From Hydractinia symbiolongicarpus (lineage: Eukaryota; Cnidaria; Hydrozoa; Anthoathecata; Hydractiniidae): a stretch of 64,000 bases of DNA. The position numbers and the translations under genes were made by a program. Below, in pieces: positions 1-13,626 of this stretch. Under the pieces are notes generated by a model. That model had not been told where the DNA came from and searched no databases. It saw only the letters and a program-made list of their open reading frames with translations. The stretch lies in the NCBI RefSeq assembly GCF_029227915.1, contig NC_079887.1:4340001-4404000 (forward strand), given 5' to 3'. The first letter of the stretch is position 1. Every line of letters begins with the position of its first letter.

Positions 1-29
1 TTTAAATTATCTTTTCACCACTAAAACGC
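1..29 (+). repeat. Partial monomer at the left edge
   Basis: The window opens inside a monomer, in its AT-rich 3' tract followed by the CCACTAAAACGC segment. The array therefore extends to the left of the window. Confidence 0.95.
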
Positions 30-3000
30 ATGAGACTTGTAGTTTTCAAAAATGTTTTCATTTTTGATGAGACGATGAATAAAAGAAGTTTAATCGTCGG
101 CAAACGAAAACCCGCGACTTCCCGTAAGTCCCGGATTCGGCCCGTATAGTCAAAAGTATACAAAGAAAGTACCCAGGGAGTAAACTCATTTCCCGAACAA
201 TTTTTTAAATTAATTTTTCACCACTAAAACGCATGAGACTTGTAGTTTTCAAAAATGTTTTCATTTTTGATAGGACGCTGAATAAAAGAAGTTTAATCGC
301 CGGCAAACGAAAACCCACGATTTCTCGTAAATCCCGGACTCGGCCCGTATAGTCAAAAGTATACAAAGAAAGTACCCAGGGAGTAAACTCATTTCCCGAA
401 CGATTTTTTAAATTATTTTTTCACCACTAAAACGCATGAGACTTGTAGTTTTCAAAAATGTTTTCATTTTTGATGAGACGCTCAATGAAAGAGGTTTAAT
501 CGCCGGCAAACGAAAACCCGCGATTTCCCGTAAATCCCGGGCTTGGCCCGTTTAGTTGAATGTATATAAAGAAAGTACCCAGGGAGTAAACTCATTTCCA
601 GAACGATTTTTTAAATTATTTTTTCACCACTAAAACGCATAAGACTTGTAGTTTTCAAAAATATTTTCATTTTTGATGAGACGCTGAATAAAAGAAGTTT
701 AATCGCCGGCAAACGAAAACCCGCGATTTCCCGTAAATCCCGGGCTTGGCCCGTATAGTCGAATGTATACAAAGAAAGTACCCTGTGAGTTAAGCCATTT
801 CCAGAACGATTTTTTAAATTATTTTTTCACCACTAAAACGCATAAGACTTGTAGTTTTCAAAAATATTTTCATTTTTGATGAGACGCTGAATAAAAGAAG
901 TTTAATCGCCGGCAAACGAAAACCTGCGATTTCCCGTAAATCCCGGACTCGGCCCATATAGTCAAAAGTATACAAAGAAAGTACCCAGGGAGTAAACTCA
1001 TTTCCCGAACGATTTTTTAAATTATTCTTTCACCATTAAAACGCATGAGACTTGTAGTTTTTAAAAATGTTTTCATTTTTGATGAGACGCTGAATAAAAG
1101 AAGTTTAATCGCCGGCAAACGAAAACCTGCGATTTCCCGTAAATCCCGGACTCAGCCCGTATAGTCAAAAGTATACAAAGAAAGTACCCAGGGAGTAAAC
1201 TGATTTCCCAAACGATTTTTTAAATTATTATTTCACCACTAAAGCCCATGAGACTTGTAGATTTTAAAAATGTTTTCCTTTTTGATGAGACGCTGAATAA
1301 AAGAGGTTTAATCGCCGGCAAACGAAAACCCGCGACTTCCCGTAAATCCCGGATTCGGCCCGTATAGTCAAAAGCATACAAAGAAAGTACCCAGGGAGTA
1401 AACTCGTTTTCCGAAAGCTTTTTTAAATTATTTTTCCACCACTAAAACGCACGAGGTTTGTAGTTTTCAGAAATGTTTTCATTTTTGATGAGACGCTTAA
1501 TGAAAGTGGTTTAATCGCCGGCAAACGAAAACCCGTGATTTTCCGCAAATCTAGGGCTTGGCCCGTATAGTCGAATGTATACAAAGAAAGTACCCTGTGA
1601 GTAAACTCATTTCCAAAACGATTTTTTAAATTATCTTTTCACCACTAAAACGCATGAGACTTGTAGTTTTCAAAAATGTTTTCATTTTTGATGAGACGAT
1701 GAATAAAAGAAGTTTAATCGCCGGCAAACGAAAACCCGCGACTTCCCGTAAGTCCCGGATTCGGCCCGTATAGTCAAAAGTATACAAAGAAAGTACCCAG
1801 GGAGTAAACTCATTTCCCGAAGAATTTTTTAAATTATTTTTTCACCACTAAAACGCATGAGACTTGTAGTTTTCAAAAATGTTTTCATTTTTGATAGGAC
1901 GCTGAATAAAAGAAGTTTAATCGCCGGCAAACGAAAACCCACGATTTCTCGTAAATCCCGGACTCGGCCCGTATAGTCGAATGTATACAAAGAAAGTACC
2001 CTGTGAGTTAAGTCATTTCCAGAACGATTTTTTAAATTATTTTTTCACCACTAAAACGCATAAGACTTGTAGTTTTCAAAAATATTTTCATTTTTGATGA
2101 GACGCTGAATAAAAGAAGTTTAATCGCCGGCAAACGAAAACCTGCGATTTCCCGTAAATCCCGGACTCGGCCCATATAGTCAAAAGTATACAAAGAAAGT
2201 ACCCAGGGAGTAAACTCATTTCCCGAACGATTTTTTAAATTATTCTTTCACCATTAAAACGCATGAGACTTGTAGTTTTTAAAAATGTTTTCATTTTTGA
2301 TGAGACGCTGAATAAAAGAAGTTTAATCGCCGGCAAACGAAAACCTGCGATTTCCCGTAAATCCCTGACTCAGCCCGTATAGTCGAATGTATACAAAGAA
2401 AGTACCCAGGGAGTAAACTGATTTCCCAAACGATTTTTTAAATTATTATTTCACCACTAAAGCCCATGAGACTTGTAGATTTTAAAAATGTTTTCCTTTT
2501 TGATGAGACGCTGAATAAAAGAAGTTTAATCGCCGGCAAACGAAAACCCACGATTTCTCGTAAATCCCGGATTCTGGCCCGTATAGTCAAAAGCATACAA
2601 AGAAAGTACCCAGGGAGTAAACTCGTTTTCCGAAAGATTTTTTAAATTATTTTTCCACCACTAAAACGCATGAGACTTGTAGTTTTCAAAAATGTTTTCA
2701 TTTTTGATGAGACGCTCAATGAAAGAGGTTTAATCGCCGGCAAACGAAAACCCGCGACTTCCCGTAAATCCCGGATTCGGCCCGTATAGTCAAAAGTATA
2801 CAAAGAAAGTACCCAGGGAGTAAACTCGTTTTCCGAAAGATTTTTTAAATTATTTTTCCACCACTAAAACGCATGAGATTTGTAGTTTTCAGAAATGTTT
2901 TCATTTTTGATGAGACGCTTAATGAAAGTGGTTTAATCGCCGGCAAACGAAAACCCGTGATTTTCCGTAAATCCCGGGCTTGGCCCGTATAGTCGAATGT

Positions 3001-6000
3001 ATACAAAGAAAGTACCCTGTGAGTAAACTCATTTCCAAAACGAGTTTTTAAATTATCTTTTCACCACTAAAACGCATGAGACTTGTAGTTTTCAAAAATG
3101 TTTTCATTTTTGATGAGACGATGAATAAAAGAAGTTTAATCGCCGGCAAACGAAAACCTGCGACTTCCCGTAAGTCCCGGATTCGGCCCGTATAGTCAAA
3201 AGTATTCAAAGAAAGTACCCAGGGAGTAAACTCATTTCCCGAAGAATTTTTTAAATTATTTTTTCACCACTAAAACGCATGAGACTTGTAGTTTTCAAAA
3301 ATGTTTTCATTTTTGATAGGACGCTGAATAAAAGAAGTTTAATCGCCGGCAAACGAAAACCCACGATTTCTCGTAAATCCCGGACTCGGCCCGTATAGTC
3401 AAAAGTATACAAAGAAAGTACCCAGGGAGTAAACTCATTTCCAGAACGATTTTTTAAATTATTTTTTCACCACTAAAACGCATAAGACTTGTAGTTTTCA
3501 AAAATATTTTCATTTTTGATGAGACGCTGAATAAAAGAAGTTTAATCGCCGGCAAACGAAAACCCGCGATTTCCCGTAAATCCCGGGCTTGGCCCGTATA
3601 GTCGAATGTATACAAAGAAAGTACCCTGTGAGTTAAGTCATTTCCAGAACGATTTTTTAAATTATTTTTTCACCACTAAAACGCATGAGACTTGTAGTTT
3701 TCAAAAATGTTTTCATTTTTGATGAGACGCTGAATAAAAGAAGTTTAATCGCCGGCAAACGAAAACCTGCGATTTCCCGTAAATCCCGGACTCGGCCCAT
3801 ATAGTCAAAAGTATACAAAGAAAGTACCCAGGGAGTAAACTCATTTCCCGAACGATTTTTTAAATTATTTTTTCACCATTAAAACGCATGAGACTTGTAG
3901 TTTTTAAAAGTGTTTTCATTTTTGATGAGACGCTGAATAAAAGAAGTTTAATCGCCGGCAAACGAAAACCTGCGATTTACCGTAAATCCCGGACTCAGCC
4001 CGTATAGTCGAATGTATACAAAGAAAGTACCCTGTGAGTAAACTCATTTCCAAAACGATTTTTTAAATTATCTTTTCACCACTAAAACGCATGAGACTTG
4101 TAGTTTTCAAAAATGTTTTCATTTTTGATGAGACGCTGAATAAAAGAAGTTTAATCACCGGCAAACGAAAACCCGCGACTTCCCGTAAATCCCGGACTCG
4201 GCCCGTATAGTCAAAAGTATACAAAGAAAGAACCCAGGGAGTAAACTCATTTCCCGAACGATTTTTTAAATTATTTTTCCACCACTAAAACGCATGAGAC
4301 ATGTAGTTTTCCGAAATGTTTTCATTTTTGATGAGACGCTTAATGAAAGAGGTTTAATCGGCGGCAAACGAAAACCCGCGATTTCCCGGAAATCCCGGGC
4401 TTGGCCGTATAGTCAAAAGTATACAAAGAAAGAACCCAGGGAGTAAACTCATTTCCCGAACGATTTTTTAAATTATTTTTCCACCACTAAAACGCATGAG
4501 ACATGTAGTTTTCCGAAATGTTTTCATTTTTGATGAGACGCTTAATGAAAGTGGTTTAATCGCCGGCAAACGAAAACCCGTGATTTCCCGTAAATCCCGG
4601 GCTAGGCCCGTATAGTCGAATGTATACAAAGAAATTACCCTGTGAGTAAACTCATTTCCAAAACGATTCTTTAAATTGTCTTTTCACCACAAAAACGCAT
4701 GAGACTTGTAGTTTTCAAAAATGTTTTCATTTTTGATGAGACGCTGAATAAAAGAAGTTTAATCGCCGGCAAACGAAAACCCGCGACTTCCCGTATATCC
4801 CGGACTCGGCCCGTATAGTCAAAAGTATACAAAGAAAGAACCCAGGGAGTAAACTCCTTTCCCGAACGATTTTTTAAATTATTTTTGCACCACTAAAACG
4901 CATGAGACTTGTAGTTTTCAGAAATGTTTTCATTTTTGATGAGACGCCTAATGAAAGAGGTTTATTCGCCGGCAAACAAAAACCCGCGATTTCCCGGAAA
5001 TCCCGGGCTTGGCCCGTATAGTCGAATGTATACAAAGAAAGTACTCTGTGAGTAAAGTCATTACCAGAACGATTTTTTAAATTATCTTTTCACCACTAAA
5101 ACGCATGGGACTTGTAGTTTTCAAAAATGTTTTCATATTTGATGAGACGATGAATAAAAGAAGTTTAATCGCCGGCAAACGAAAACCCGCGACTTCCCGT
5201 AAGTCCCGGATTCGGCCCGTATTGTCAAAAGTATACAAAGAAAGTACCCAGGGAGTAAACTCATTCCCCGAACAATTTTTTAAATTATTTTTTCACCACT
5301 AAAACGCATGAGACTTGTAGTTTTCAAAAATGTTTTCATTTTTGATGAGACGCTCAATGAAAGAGGTTTAATCGCCGGCAAACGAAAACCCGCGATTTCC
5401 CGTAAATCCCGGGCTTGGCCCGTTTAGTTGAATGTATATAAAGAAAGTACCCAGGGAGTAAACTCATTTCCAGAACGATTTTTTAAATTATTTTTTCACC
5501 ACTAAAACGCATAAGACTTGTAGTTTTCAAAAATATTTTCATTTTTGATGAGACGCTGAATAAAAGAAGTTTAATCGCCGGCAAACGAAAACCCGCGATT
5601 TCCCGTAAATCCCGGGCTTGGCCCGTATAGTCGAATGTATACAAAGAAAGTACCCTGTGAGTTAAGTCATTTCCAGAACGATTTTTTAAATTATTTTTTC
5701 ACCACTAAAACGCATGAGACTTGTAGTTTTCAAAAATGTTTTCATTTTTGATGAGACGCTGAATAAAAGAAGTTTAATCGCCGGCAAACGAAAACCTGCG
5801 ATTTCCCGTAAATCCCGGACTCGGCCCATATAGTCAAAAGTATACAAAGAAAGTACCCAGGGAGTAAACTCATTTCCCGAACGATTTTTTAAATTATTTT
5901 TCCACCACTAAAACGCATGAGACATGTAGTTTTCCAAAAATGTTTTCATTTTTGATGAGACGCTGAATAAAAGAAGGTTAATCGCCGGCAAACGAAAACC

Positions 6001-6728
6001 CGCGATTTCCCGGAAATCCCGGGCTTGGCCGTATAGTCAAAAGTATACAAAGAAAGAACCCAGGGAGTAAACTCATTTCCCGAACGATTTTTTAAATTAT
6101 TTTTCCACCACTAAAACGCATGAGACATGTAGTTTTCCGAAATGTTTTCATTTTTGATGAGACGCTTAATGAAAGTGGTTTAATCGCCGGCAAACGAAAA
6201 CCCGTGATTTCCCGTAAATCCCGGGCTAGGCCCGTATAGTCGAATGTATACAAAGAAATTACCCTGTGAGTAAACTCATTTCCAAAACGATTCTTTAAAT
6301 TGTCTTTTCACCACAAAAACGCATGAGACTTGTAGTTTTCAAAAATGTTTTCATTTTTGATGAGACGCTGAATAAAAGAAGTTTAATCGCCGGCAAACGA
6401 AAACCCGCGACTTCCCGTATATCCCGGACTCGGCCCGTATAGTCAAAAGTATACAAAGAAAGAACCCAGGAAGTAAACTCCTTTCCCGAACGATTTTTTA
6501 AATTATTTTTCCACCACTAAAACGCATGAGACTTGTAGTTTTCAGAAATGTTTTCATTTTTGATGAGACGCCTAATGAAAGAGGTTTATTCGCCGGCAAA
6601 CGAAAACCCGCGATTTCCCGGAAATCCCGGGCTTGGCCCGTATAGTCGAATGTATACAAAGAAAGTACTCTGTGAGTAAAGTCATTACCAGAACGATTTT
6701 TTAAATTATCTTTTCACCACTAAAACGC
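30..6728 (+). repeat. Degenerate 8-monomer higher-order repeat, four units
   Basis: A marker monomer with GACGATGAATAAAAG starts each unit, at 30, 1654, 3076 and 5105. The units are 30-1653 (8 monomers), 1654-3075 (7), 3076-5104 (10) and 5105-6728 (8). Shared ordered markers include GATAGGACGCTG in the second monomer of the first three units, CATAAGAC monomers, and a CCCATGAG monomer with TTTTCC in the first two. Unit 2 contains the 204-bp monomer at 2466 (extra T in GGATTCTGGCCC); unit 3 contains the 202-bp monomer at 4294 (one C lost in TTGGCCGTAT). Segments 4294-5104 and 5917-6728 share rare variants at 1624-bp spacing, for example CACCACAAAA at 4685/6309 and GTACTCTGTG at 5041/6665. Confidence 0.8.
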
Positions 6729-8758
6729 ATGGGACTTGTAGTTTTCAAAAATGTTTTCATTTTTGATGAGACGCTGAATAAAAGAAGTTTAATCGCCGGC
6801 AAACGAAAACCTGCGATTTCCCGTAAATCCCGGACTCAGCCCGTATAGTCGAATGTATACAAAGAAAGTACCCTGTGAGTAAACTCATTTCCAAAACGAT
6901 TTTTTAAATTATCTTTTCACCACTAAAACGCATGAGACTTGTAGTTTTCAAAAATGTTTTCATTTTTGATGAGACGCTGAATAAAAGAAGTTTAATCACC
7001 GGCAAACGAAAACACGCGACTTCCCGTAATTCCCGGACTCGGCCCGTATAGTCAAAAGTATACAAAGAAAGAACCCAGGGAGTAAACTCATTTCCCGAAC
7101 GATTTTTTAAATTATTTTTCCACCACTAAAACGCATGAGACTTGTAGTTTTGAGAAATGTTTTCATTTTTGATGAGACGCTTAATGAAAGTGGTTTAATC
7201 GCCGGCAAACGAAAACCCGTGATTTCCCGTAAATCCCGGGCTAGGCCCGTATAGTCGAATGTATACAAAGAAATTACCCTGTGAGTAAACTCATTTCCAA
7301 AACGATTCTTTAAATTGTCTTTTCACCACTAAAACGCATGAGACTTGTAGTTTTCAAAAATGTTTTCATTTTTGATGAGACGCTGAATAAAAGAAGTTTA
7401 ATCGCCGGCAAACGAAAACCTGCGATTTCCCGTAAATCCCGGACTCGGCCCATATAGTCAAAAGTATACAAAGAAAGCACCCAGGGAGTAAACTCATTTC
7501 CCGAACGATTTTTTAAATTATTTTTTCACCATTAAAACGCATGAGACTTGTAGTTTTTAAAAATGTTTTCATTTTTGATGAGACGCTGAATAAAAGAAGT
7601 TTAATCGCCGGCAAACGAAAACCTGCGATTTCCCGTAAATCCCGGACTCAGCCCGTATAGTCGAATGTATACAAAGAAAGTACCCTGTGAGTAAACTCAT
7701 TTCCAAAACGATTTTTTAAATTATCTTTTCACCACTAAAACGCATGAGACTTGTAGTTTTCAAAAATGTTTTCATTTTTGATGAGACGCTGAATAAAAGA
7801 AGTTTAATCGCCGGCAAACGAAAACCTGCGATTTCCCGTAAATCCCGGACTCGGCCCATATAGTCAAAAGTATACAAAGAAAGTACCCAGGGAGTAAACT
7901 CATTTCCCGAACGATTTTTTAAATTATTTTTTCACCATTAAAACGCATGAGACTTGTAGTTTTTAAAAATGTTTTCATTTTTGATGAGACGCTGAAGAAA
8001 AGAAGTTTAATCGCCGGCAAACGAAAACCTGCGATTTCCCGTAAATCCCGGACTCAGCCCGTATAGTCGAATGTATACAAAGAAAGTACCCTGTGAGTAA
8101 ACTCATTTCCAAAACGATTTTTTAAATTATCTTTTCACCACTAAAACGCATGAGACTTGTAGTTTTCAAAAATGTTTTCATTTTTGATGAGACGCTGAAT
8201 AAAAGAAGTTTAATCACCGGCAAACGAAAACCCGCGACTTCCCGTAATTCCCGGACTCGGCCCGTATAGTCAAAAGTATACAAAGAAAGAACCCAGGGAG
8301 TAAACTCATTTCCCGAACGATTTTTTAAATTATTTTTCCACCACTAAAACGCATGAGACTTGTAGTTTTGAGAAATGTTTTCATTTTTGATGAGACGCTT
8401 AATGAAAGTGGTTTAATCGCCGGCAAACGAAAACCCGTGATTTCCCGTAAATCCCGGGCTAGGCCCGTATAGTCGAATGTATACAAAGAAATTACACTGT
8501 GAGTAAACTCATTTCCAAAACGATTCTTTAAATTGTCTTTTCACCATTAAAACGCATGAGACTTGTAGTTTTTAAAAATGTTTTCATTTTTGATGAGACG
8601 CTGAATAAAAGAAGTTTAATCGCCGGCAAACGAAAACCTGCGATTTCCCGTAAATCCCGGACTCGGCCCATATAGTCAAAAGTATACAAAGAAAGTACCC
8701 AGGGAGTAAACTCATTTCCCGAACGATTTTTTAAATCATTTTTTCACCACTAAAACGC
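6729..8758 (+). repeat. Ten monomers with nested 2- and 6-monomer duplications
   Basis: Monomers 6729-7540 recur at 7947-8758, a spacing of 1218 bp or six monomers. They share rare variants such as TTTTGAGAAATG (7149/8367) and GTAATTCCCGG near 7026/8244. Between them, 7338-7743 is repeated at 7744-8149 as a 2-monomer unit of 406 bp, marked by alternation of GGCCCATATAG and ACTCAGCCCG. The copies have diverged by scattered single-base changes, so these duplications are older than those further right. Confidence 0.75.
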
Positions 8759-11700
8759 ATGAGACTTGTAGTTTTCAAAAATGTTTTCATTTTTGATGAG
8801 ACGCTGAATAAAAGAAGTTTAATCGCCGGCAAACGAAAACCTGCGATTTCCCGTAAATCCCGGACTCGGCCCGTAAAGTCAAAAGTATACAAACAAAGTA
8901 CCCAGGGAGTAAACTCATTTCCCAAACGATTTTTTAAATTATTATTTCACCACTAAAGCCCATGAGACTTGTAGATTTTAAAAATGTTTTCATTTTTGAT
9001 GAGACGCTGAATAAAAAAAGTTTAATCACCGGCAAACGAAAACCCGCGATTTCCCGGAAATCCCGGGCTTGGCCCGTATAGTCGAATGTATACAAAGAAA
9101 GTACCAAGGGAGTTAACTTATTTCCCGAACGATTTTTTAAATTATTTTATCACCACTAAAACGCATGAGACTTGTAGTTTACAGAAATGTTTTCATTTTT
9201 GATGAGACGCTTAATGAAAGTGGTTTAATCGCCGGCAAACGAAAACCCGTGATTTCCCGTAAATCCCGGGCTTGGCCCGTATAGTCGAATGTATACAAAG
9301 AAAGTACCCTGTGAGTACACTCATTTCCAAAACGATTTTTTAAATTATCTTTTCACCACTAAAACGCATGAGACTTGTAGTTTTCAAAAATGTTTTCATT
9401 TTTGATGAGACGCTGAATAAAAGAAGTTTAATCGCCGGCAAACGAAAACACGCGACTTCCCGTAAATCCCAGACCCGGCCCGTATAGTCAAAAGTATACA
9501 AAGAAAGAACCCAGGGAGTAAACTTATTTCCCGAACGATTTTTTAAATTATTTTTCCACCACTAAAACGCATGAGACTTGTAGTTTTCAAAAATGTTTTC
9601 ATTTTTAATGAGACGCTTAATGAAAGAGGTTTAATCGCCGGCAAACGAAAACCCGCGACTTCCCGTAAATCCCGGACTCGGCCCGTATAGTCGAATGTAT
9701 ACAAAGAAAGTACCCTGTGAGTAAAGTCATTTCCAGAACGATTTTTTAAATTATCTTTTCACCACTAAAACGCATGAGACTTGTAGTTTTCAAAAATGTT
9801 TTCATTTTTGATGAGACGCTGAATAAAAGAAGTTTAATCGCCGGCAAACGAAAACCTGCGATTTCCCGTAAATCTCGAACTCGGCCCGTAAAGTCAAAAG
9901 TATACAAAGAAAGTACCCAGGGAGTAAACTCATTTTCCAAACGATTTTTTAAATTATTATTTCACCACTAAAGCCCATGAGACTTGTAGATTTTAAAAAT
10001 GTTTTCATTTTTGATGAGACGCTGAATAAAAGAAGTTTAATCGACGGCAAACGAAAACCCGCGACTTCCCGTAAATCCCGGACTCGGCCCGTATAGTCAA
10101 AAGTATACAAAGAAAGTACCCAGGGAGTAAACTCATTTCCCGAACGATTTTTTAAATTATTTTTTCACCACTAAAACGCATGAGACTTGTAGTTTTCAAA
10201 AATGCTTTCATTTTTGATGAGACGCTCAATGAAAGAGGTTTAATCGCCGGCAAACGAAAACACGCGATTTCCCGTAAATCCCGGGCTTGGCCCGTATAGT
10301 CGAATGTATACAAAGAAAGTACCCTGTGAGTAAACTCATTTCCAGAACGATTTTTTAAATTATTTTTTCACCACTAAAAGGCATAAGACTTGTAGTTTTC
10401 AAAAATGTTTTCATTTTTGATGAGACGCTGAATAAAAGAAGTTTAATCGCCGGCAAACGAAAACCCGCGATTTCCCGTAAATCCCGGGCTTGGCCCGTAT
10501 AGTCAAAAGTATACAAAGAAAGTACCCAGGGAGTAAACTCATTTCCCGAACGATTTTTTAAATTATTTTTTCACCACTAAAACGCATAAGACTTGTATTT
10601 TTCAAAAGCGTTTTCATTTTTGATGAGACGCTGAATTAAAGAAGTTTAATCGCCGGCAAACGAAAACCTGCAATTTCCCGTAAATTCCCGGTTGGCCCGT
10701 TTAGTTGAATGTATATAAAGAAAGTACCCAGGGAGTAAAGTGATCTCCCGAACGATTTTTCAAATTATTTTTGCACCACTAGAACGAATGAGACTTGTAG
10801 TTTTCAAAAATGTTTTCATTTTTAATGAGACGCTTAATGAAAGAGGTTTAATCGCCGGCAAACGAAAACCCGTGATTTCCCGTAAATCCCGGGCTTGGCC
10901 CGTATAGTCAAATGTATACAAATAAAGTACCCTGTGAGTAAACTCATTTCCGAAACGATTTTTTAAATTATCTTTTCACCACTAAAACGCATGAGACTTG
11001 TAGTTTTCAAAAATGTTTTCATTTTTGATGAGACGCTGAATAAAAGAAGTTTAATCGCCGGCAAACGAAAACCCGCGATTTCCCGTAAATCCCGGGCTTG
11101 GCCCGTATAGTCAAAAGTATACAAAGAAAGTACCCAGGGAGTAAACTCATTTCCCGAACGATTTTTTAAATTATTTTTTCACCACTAAAACGCATAAGAC
11201 TTGTATTTTTCAAAAGCGTTTTCATTTTTGATGAGACGCTGAATTAAAGAAGTTTAATCGCCGGCAAACGAAAACCTGCAATTTCCCGTAAATTCCCGGT
11301 TGGCCCGTTTAGTTGAATGTATATAAAGAAAGTACCCAGGGAGTAAAGTGATCTCCCGAACGATTTTTCAAATTATTTTTGCACCACTAGAACGAATGAG
11401 ACTTGTAGTTTTCAAAAATGTTTTCATTTTTAATGAGACGCTTAATGAAAGAGGTTTAATCGCCGGCAAACGAAAACCCGTGATTTCCCGTAAATCCCGG
11501 GCTTGGCCCGTATAGTCAAATGTATACAAATAAAGTACCCTGTGAGTAAACTCATTTCCGAAACGATTTTTTAAATTATCTTTTCACCACTAAAACGCAT
11601 GAGACTTGTAGTTTTCAAAAATGTTTTCATTTTTGATGAGACGCTGAATAAAAGAAGTTTAATCGCCGGCAAACGAAAACCCGCGACTTCCCGTAAATCC

Positions 11701-13626
11701 CGGACTCGGCCCGTATAGTCAAAAGTATACAAAGAAAGAACCCAGGGAGTAAACTTATTTCCCGAACGATTTTTTAAATTATTTTTTCACCACTAAAACG
11801 CATAAGACTTGTAGTTTTCAAAAATGTTTTCATTTTTGATGAGACGCTGAATTAAAGAAGTTTAATCGCCGGCAAACGAAAACCCGCGATTTCCCGTAAA
11901 TCCTGGGCTTGGCCCGTTTAGTTGAATGTATATAAAGAAAGTACCCAGGGAGTAAAGTCATTTCCAGAACGATTTTTTAAATTATCTTTTCACCACTAAA
12001 ACGCATGAGACTTGTAGTTTTCAAAAATGTTTTCATTTTTGATGAGACGCTGAATAAAAGAAGTTTAATCGCCGGCAAACGAAAACCTGCGATTTCCCGT
12101 AAATCCCGGACTCGGCCCGTAAAGTCAAAAGTATACAAAGAAAGTACCCAGGGAGTAAACTCATTTCCCAAACGATTTTTTAAATTATTATTTCACCACT
12201 AAAGCCCATGAGACTTGTAGATTTTAAAAATGTTTTCATTTTTGATGAGGCGCTGAATAAAAGAAGTTTAATCGCCGGCAAACGAAAACCCGCGACTTCC
12301 CGTAAATCCCGGATTCGGCCCGTATAGTCAAAAGTATACAAAGAAAGTACCCAGGGAGTAAACTCATTTCCCGAACGATTTTTTAAATTATTTTTTCACC
12401 ACTAAAACGCATGAGACTTGTAGTTTTCAAAAATGTTTTCATTTTTGATAGGACGCTGAACAAAAGAAGTTTAATCGCCGGCAAACGAAAACCCGCGATT
12501 TCCCGTAAATCCCGGACTCGGCCCGTATAGTCAAAAGTATACGAAGAAAGTATCCAGGGAGTAAACTCATTTCCCGAACGATTTCTTAAATTATTTTTTC
12601 ACCACTAAAACGCATGAGACTTGTAGTTTTCAAAAATGCTTGCATTTTTGATGAGCCGCTCAATGAAAGAGGTTTAATCGCCGGCAAACGAAAACCCGTG
12701 ATTTCCCGTAAATCCCGGGCTTGGCCCGTATAGTCGAATGTATACAAAGAAAGTACCCTGTGAGTAAACTCAATTCCAGAACGATTTTTTAAATTATTTT
12801 TTCACCACTAAAACGCATAAGACTTGTAGTTTTCAAAAATGTTTTCATTTTTGATGAGACGCTGAATAAAAGAAGTTTAATCGCCGGCAAACGAAAACCC
12901 GCGATTTCCCGTAAATCCCGGGCTTGGCCCGTATAGTCAAAAGTATACAAAGAAAGTACCCAGGAAGTAAACTCATTTCCCGAACGATTTTTTAAATTAT
13001 TTTTTCCCACTAAAACGCATGAGACTTGTATTTTTCAAAAGCGTTTTCATTTTTGATGAGACGCTAAATTAAAGAAATTTAATCGCCGGCAAACGAAAAC
13101 CCGCTATTTCCCGTAAATTCCGGGCTTGGCCGTTTAGTTGAATGTATATAAAGAAAGTACCCAGGGAGTAAACTGATCTCCCGAACGATTTTTCAAATTA
13201 TTTTTGCACCACTAGAACGAATGAGACTTGTAGTTTTCAAAAATGTTTTCATTTTTAATGAGACGCTTAATGAAACAGGTTTAATCGCCGGCAAACTAAA
13301 ACCCGCGATTTCCCGTAAATCCCGGGCTTGGCCCGTATAGTCGAATGTATACAAAGAAAGTACCCTGTGAGTTAAGTCATTTCCAGAACGATTTTTTAAA
13401 TTATCTTTGCACCACTAAAACGCATGAGACTTGTAGTTTTCAAAAATGTTTTCATTTTTGATGAGACGCTGAATAAAAGAAGGTTAATCGCCGGCAAACG
13501 AAAACCTGCGATTTCCCGTAAATCCCGGACTCGGCCCATATAGTCAAAAGTATACAAAGAAAGTACCCAGGGAGTAAACTCATTTTCCGAACGATTTTTT
13601 AAATTATTTTTTCACCACTAAAACGC
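8759..13626 (+). repeat. Mosaic of diverged monomers, 24 copies
   Basis: Twenty-four monomers of mixed subfamilies with no single clean higher-order period. GTAAAGTC monomers at 8759, 9774 and 12005 are each followed by a CCCATGAG monomer with GTAGATTTT, so a 2-monomer module recurs. Four monomers here are 202 bp (10586, 11194, 12817, 13019). The 12817 copy has lost a base near TTTTTTCCCAC, and 13019 has lost a C in TTGGCCGTTTAG. Nothing other than satellite is visible. Confidence 0.8.
10586..11801 (+). repeat. 608-bp three-monomer tandem duplication
   Basis: Units 10586-11193 and 11194-11801 each consist of monomers of 202, 203 and 203 bp. Both carry the distinctive CTTGTATTTTTC with CAAAAGCG, the one-base-short AAATTCCCGGTTGG, and CAAATGTATACAAATAAAG. 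Sharing of the same deletion shows descent from one duplication rather than independent mutation. Similarity extends leftward into the preceding monomers. Confidence 0.9.

Noticed and set aside
2466-4495. Apparent reading-phase shift of +1 between about 2670 and 4495, suggesting an insertion of other sequence
   Set aside because: It is explained by one extra T in monomer 2466 (GGATTCTGGCCC) and one missing C in monomer 4294 (TTGGCCGTAT).
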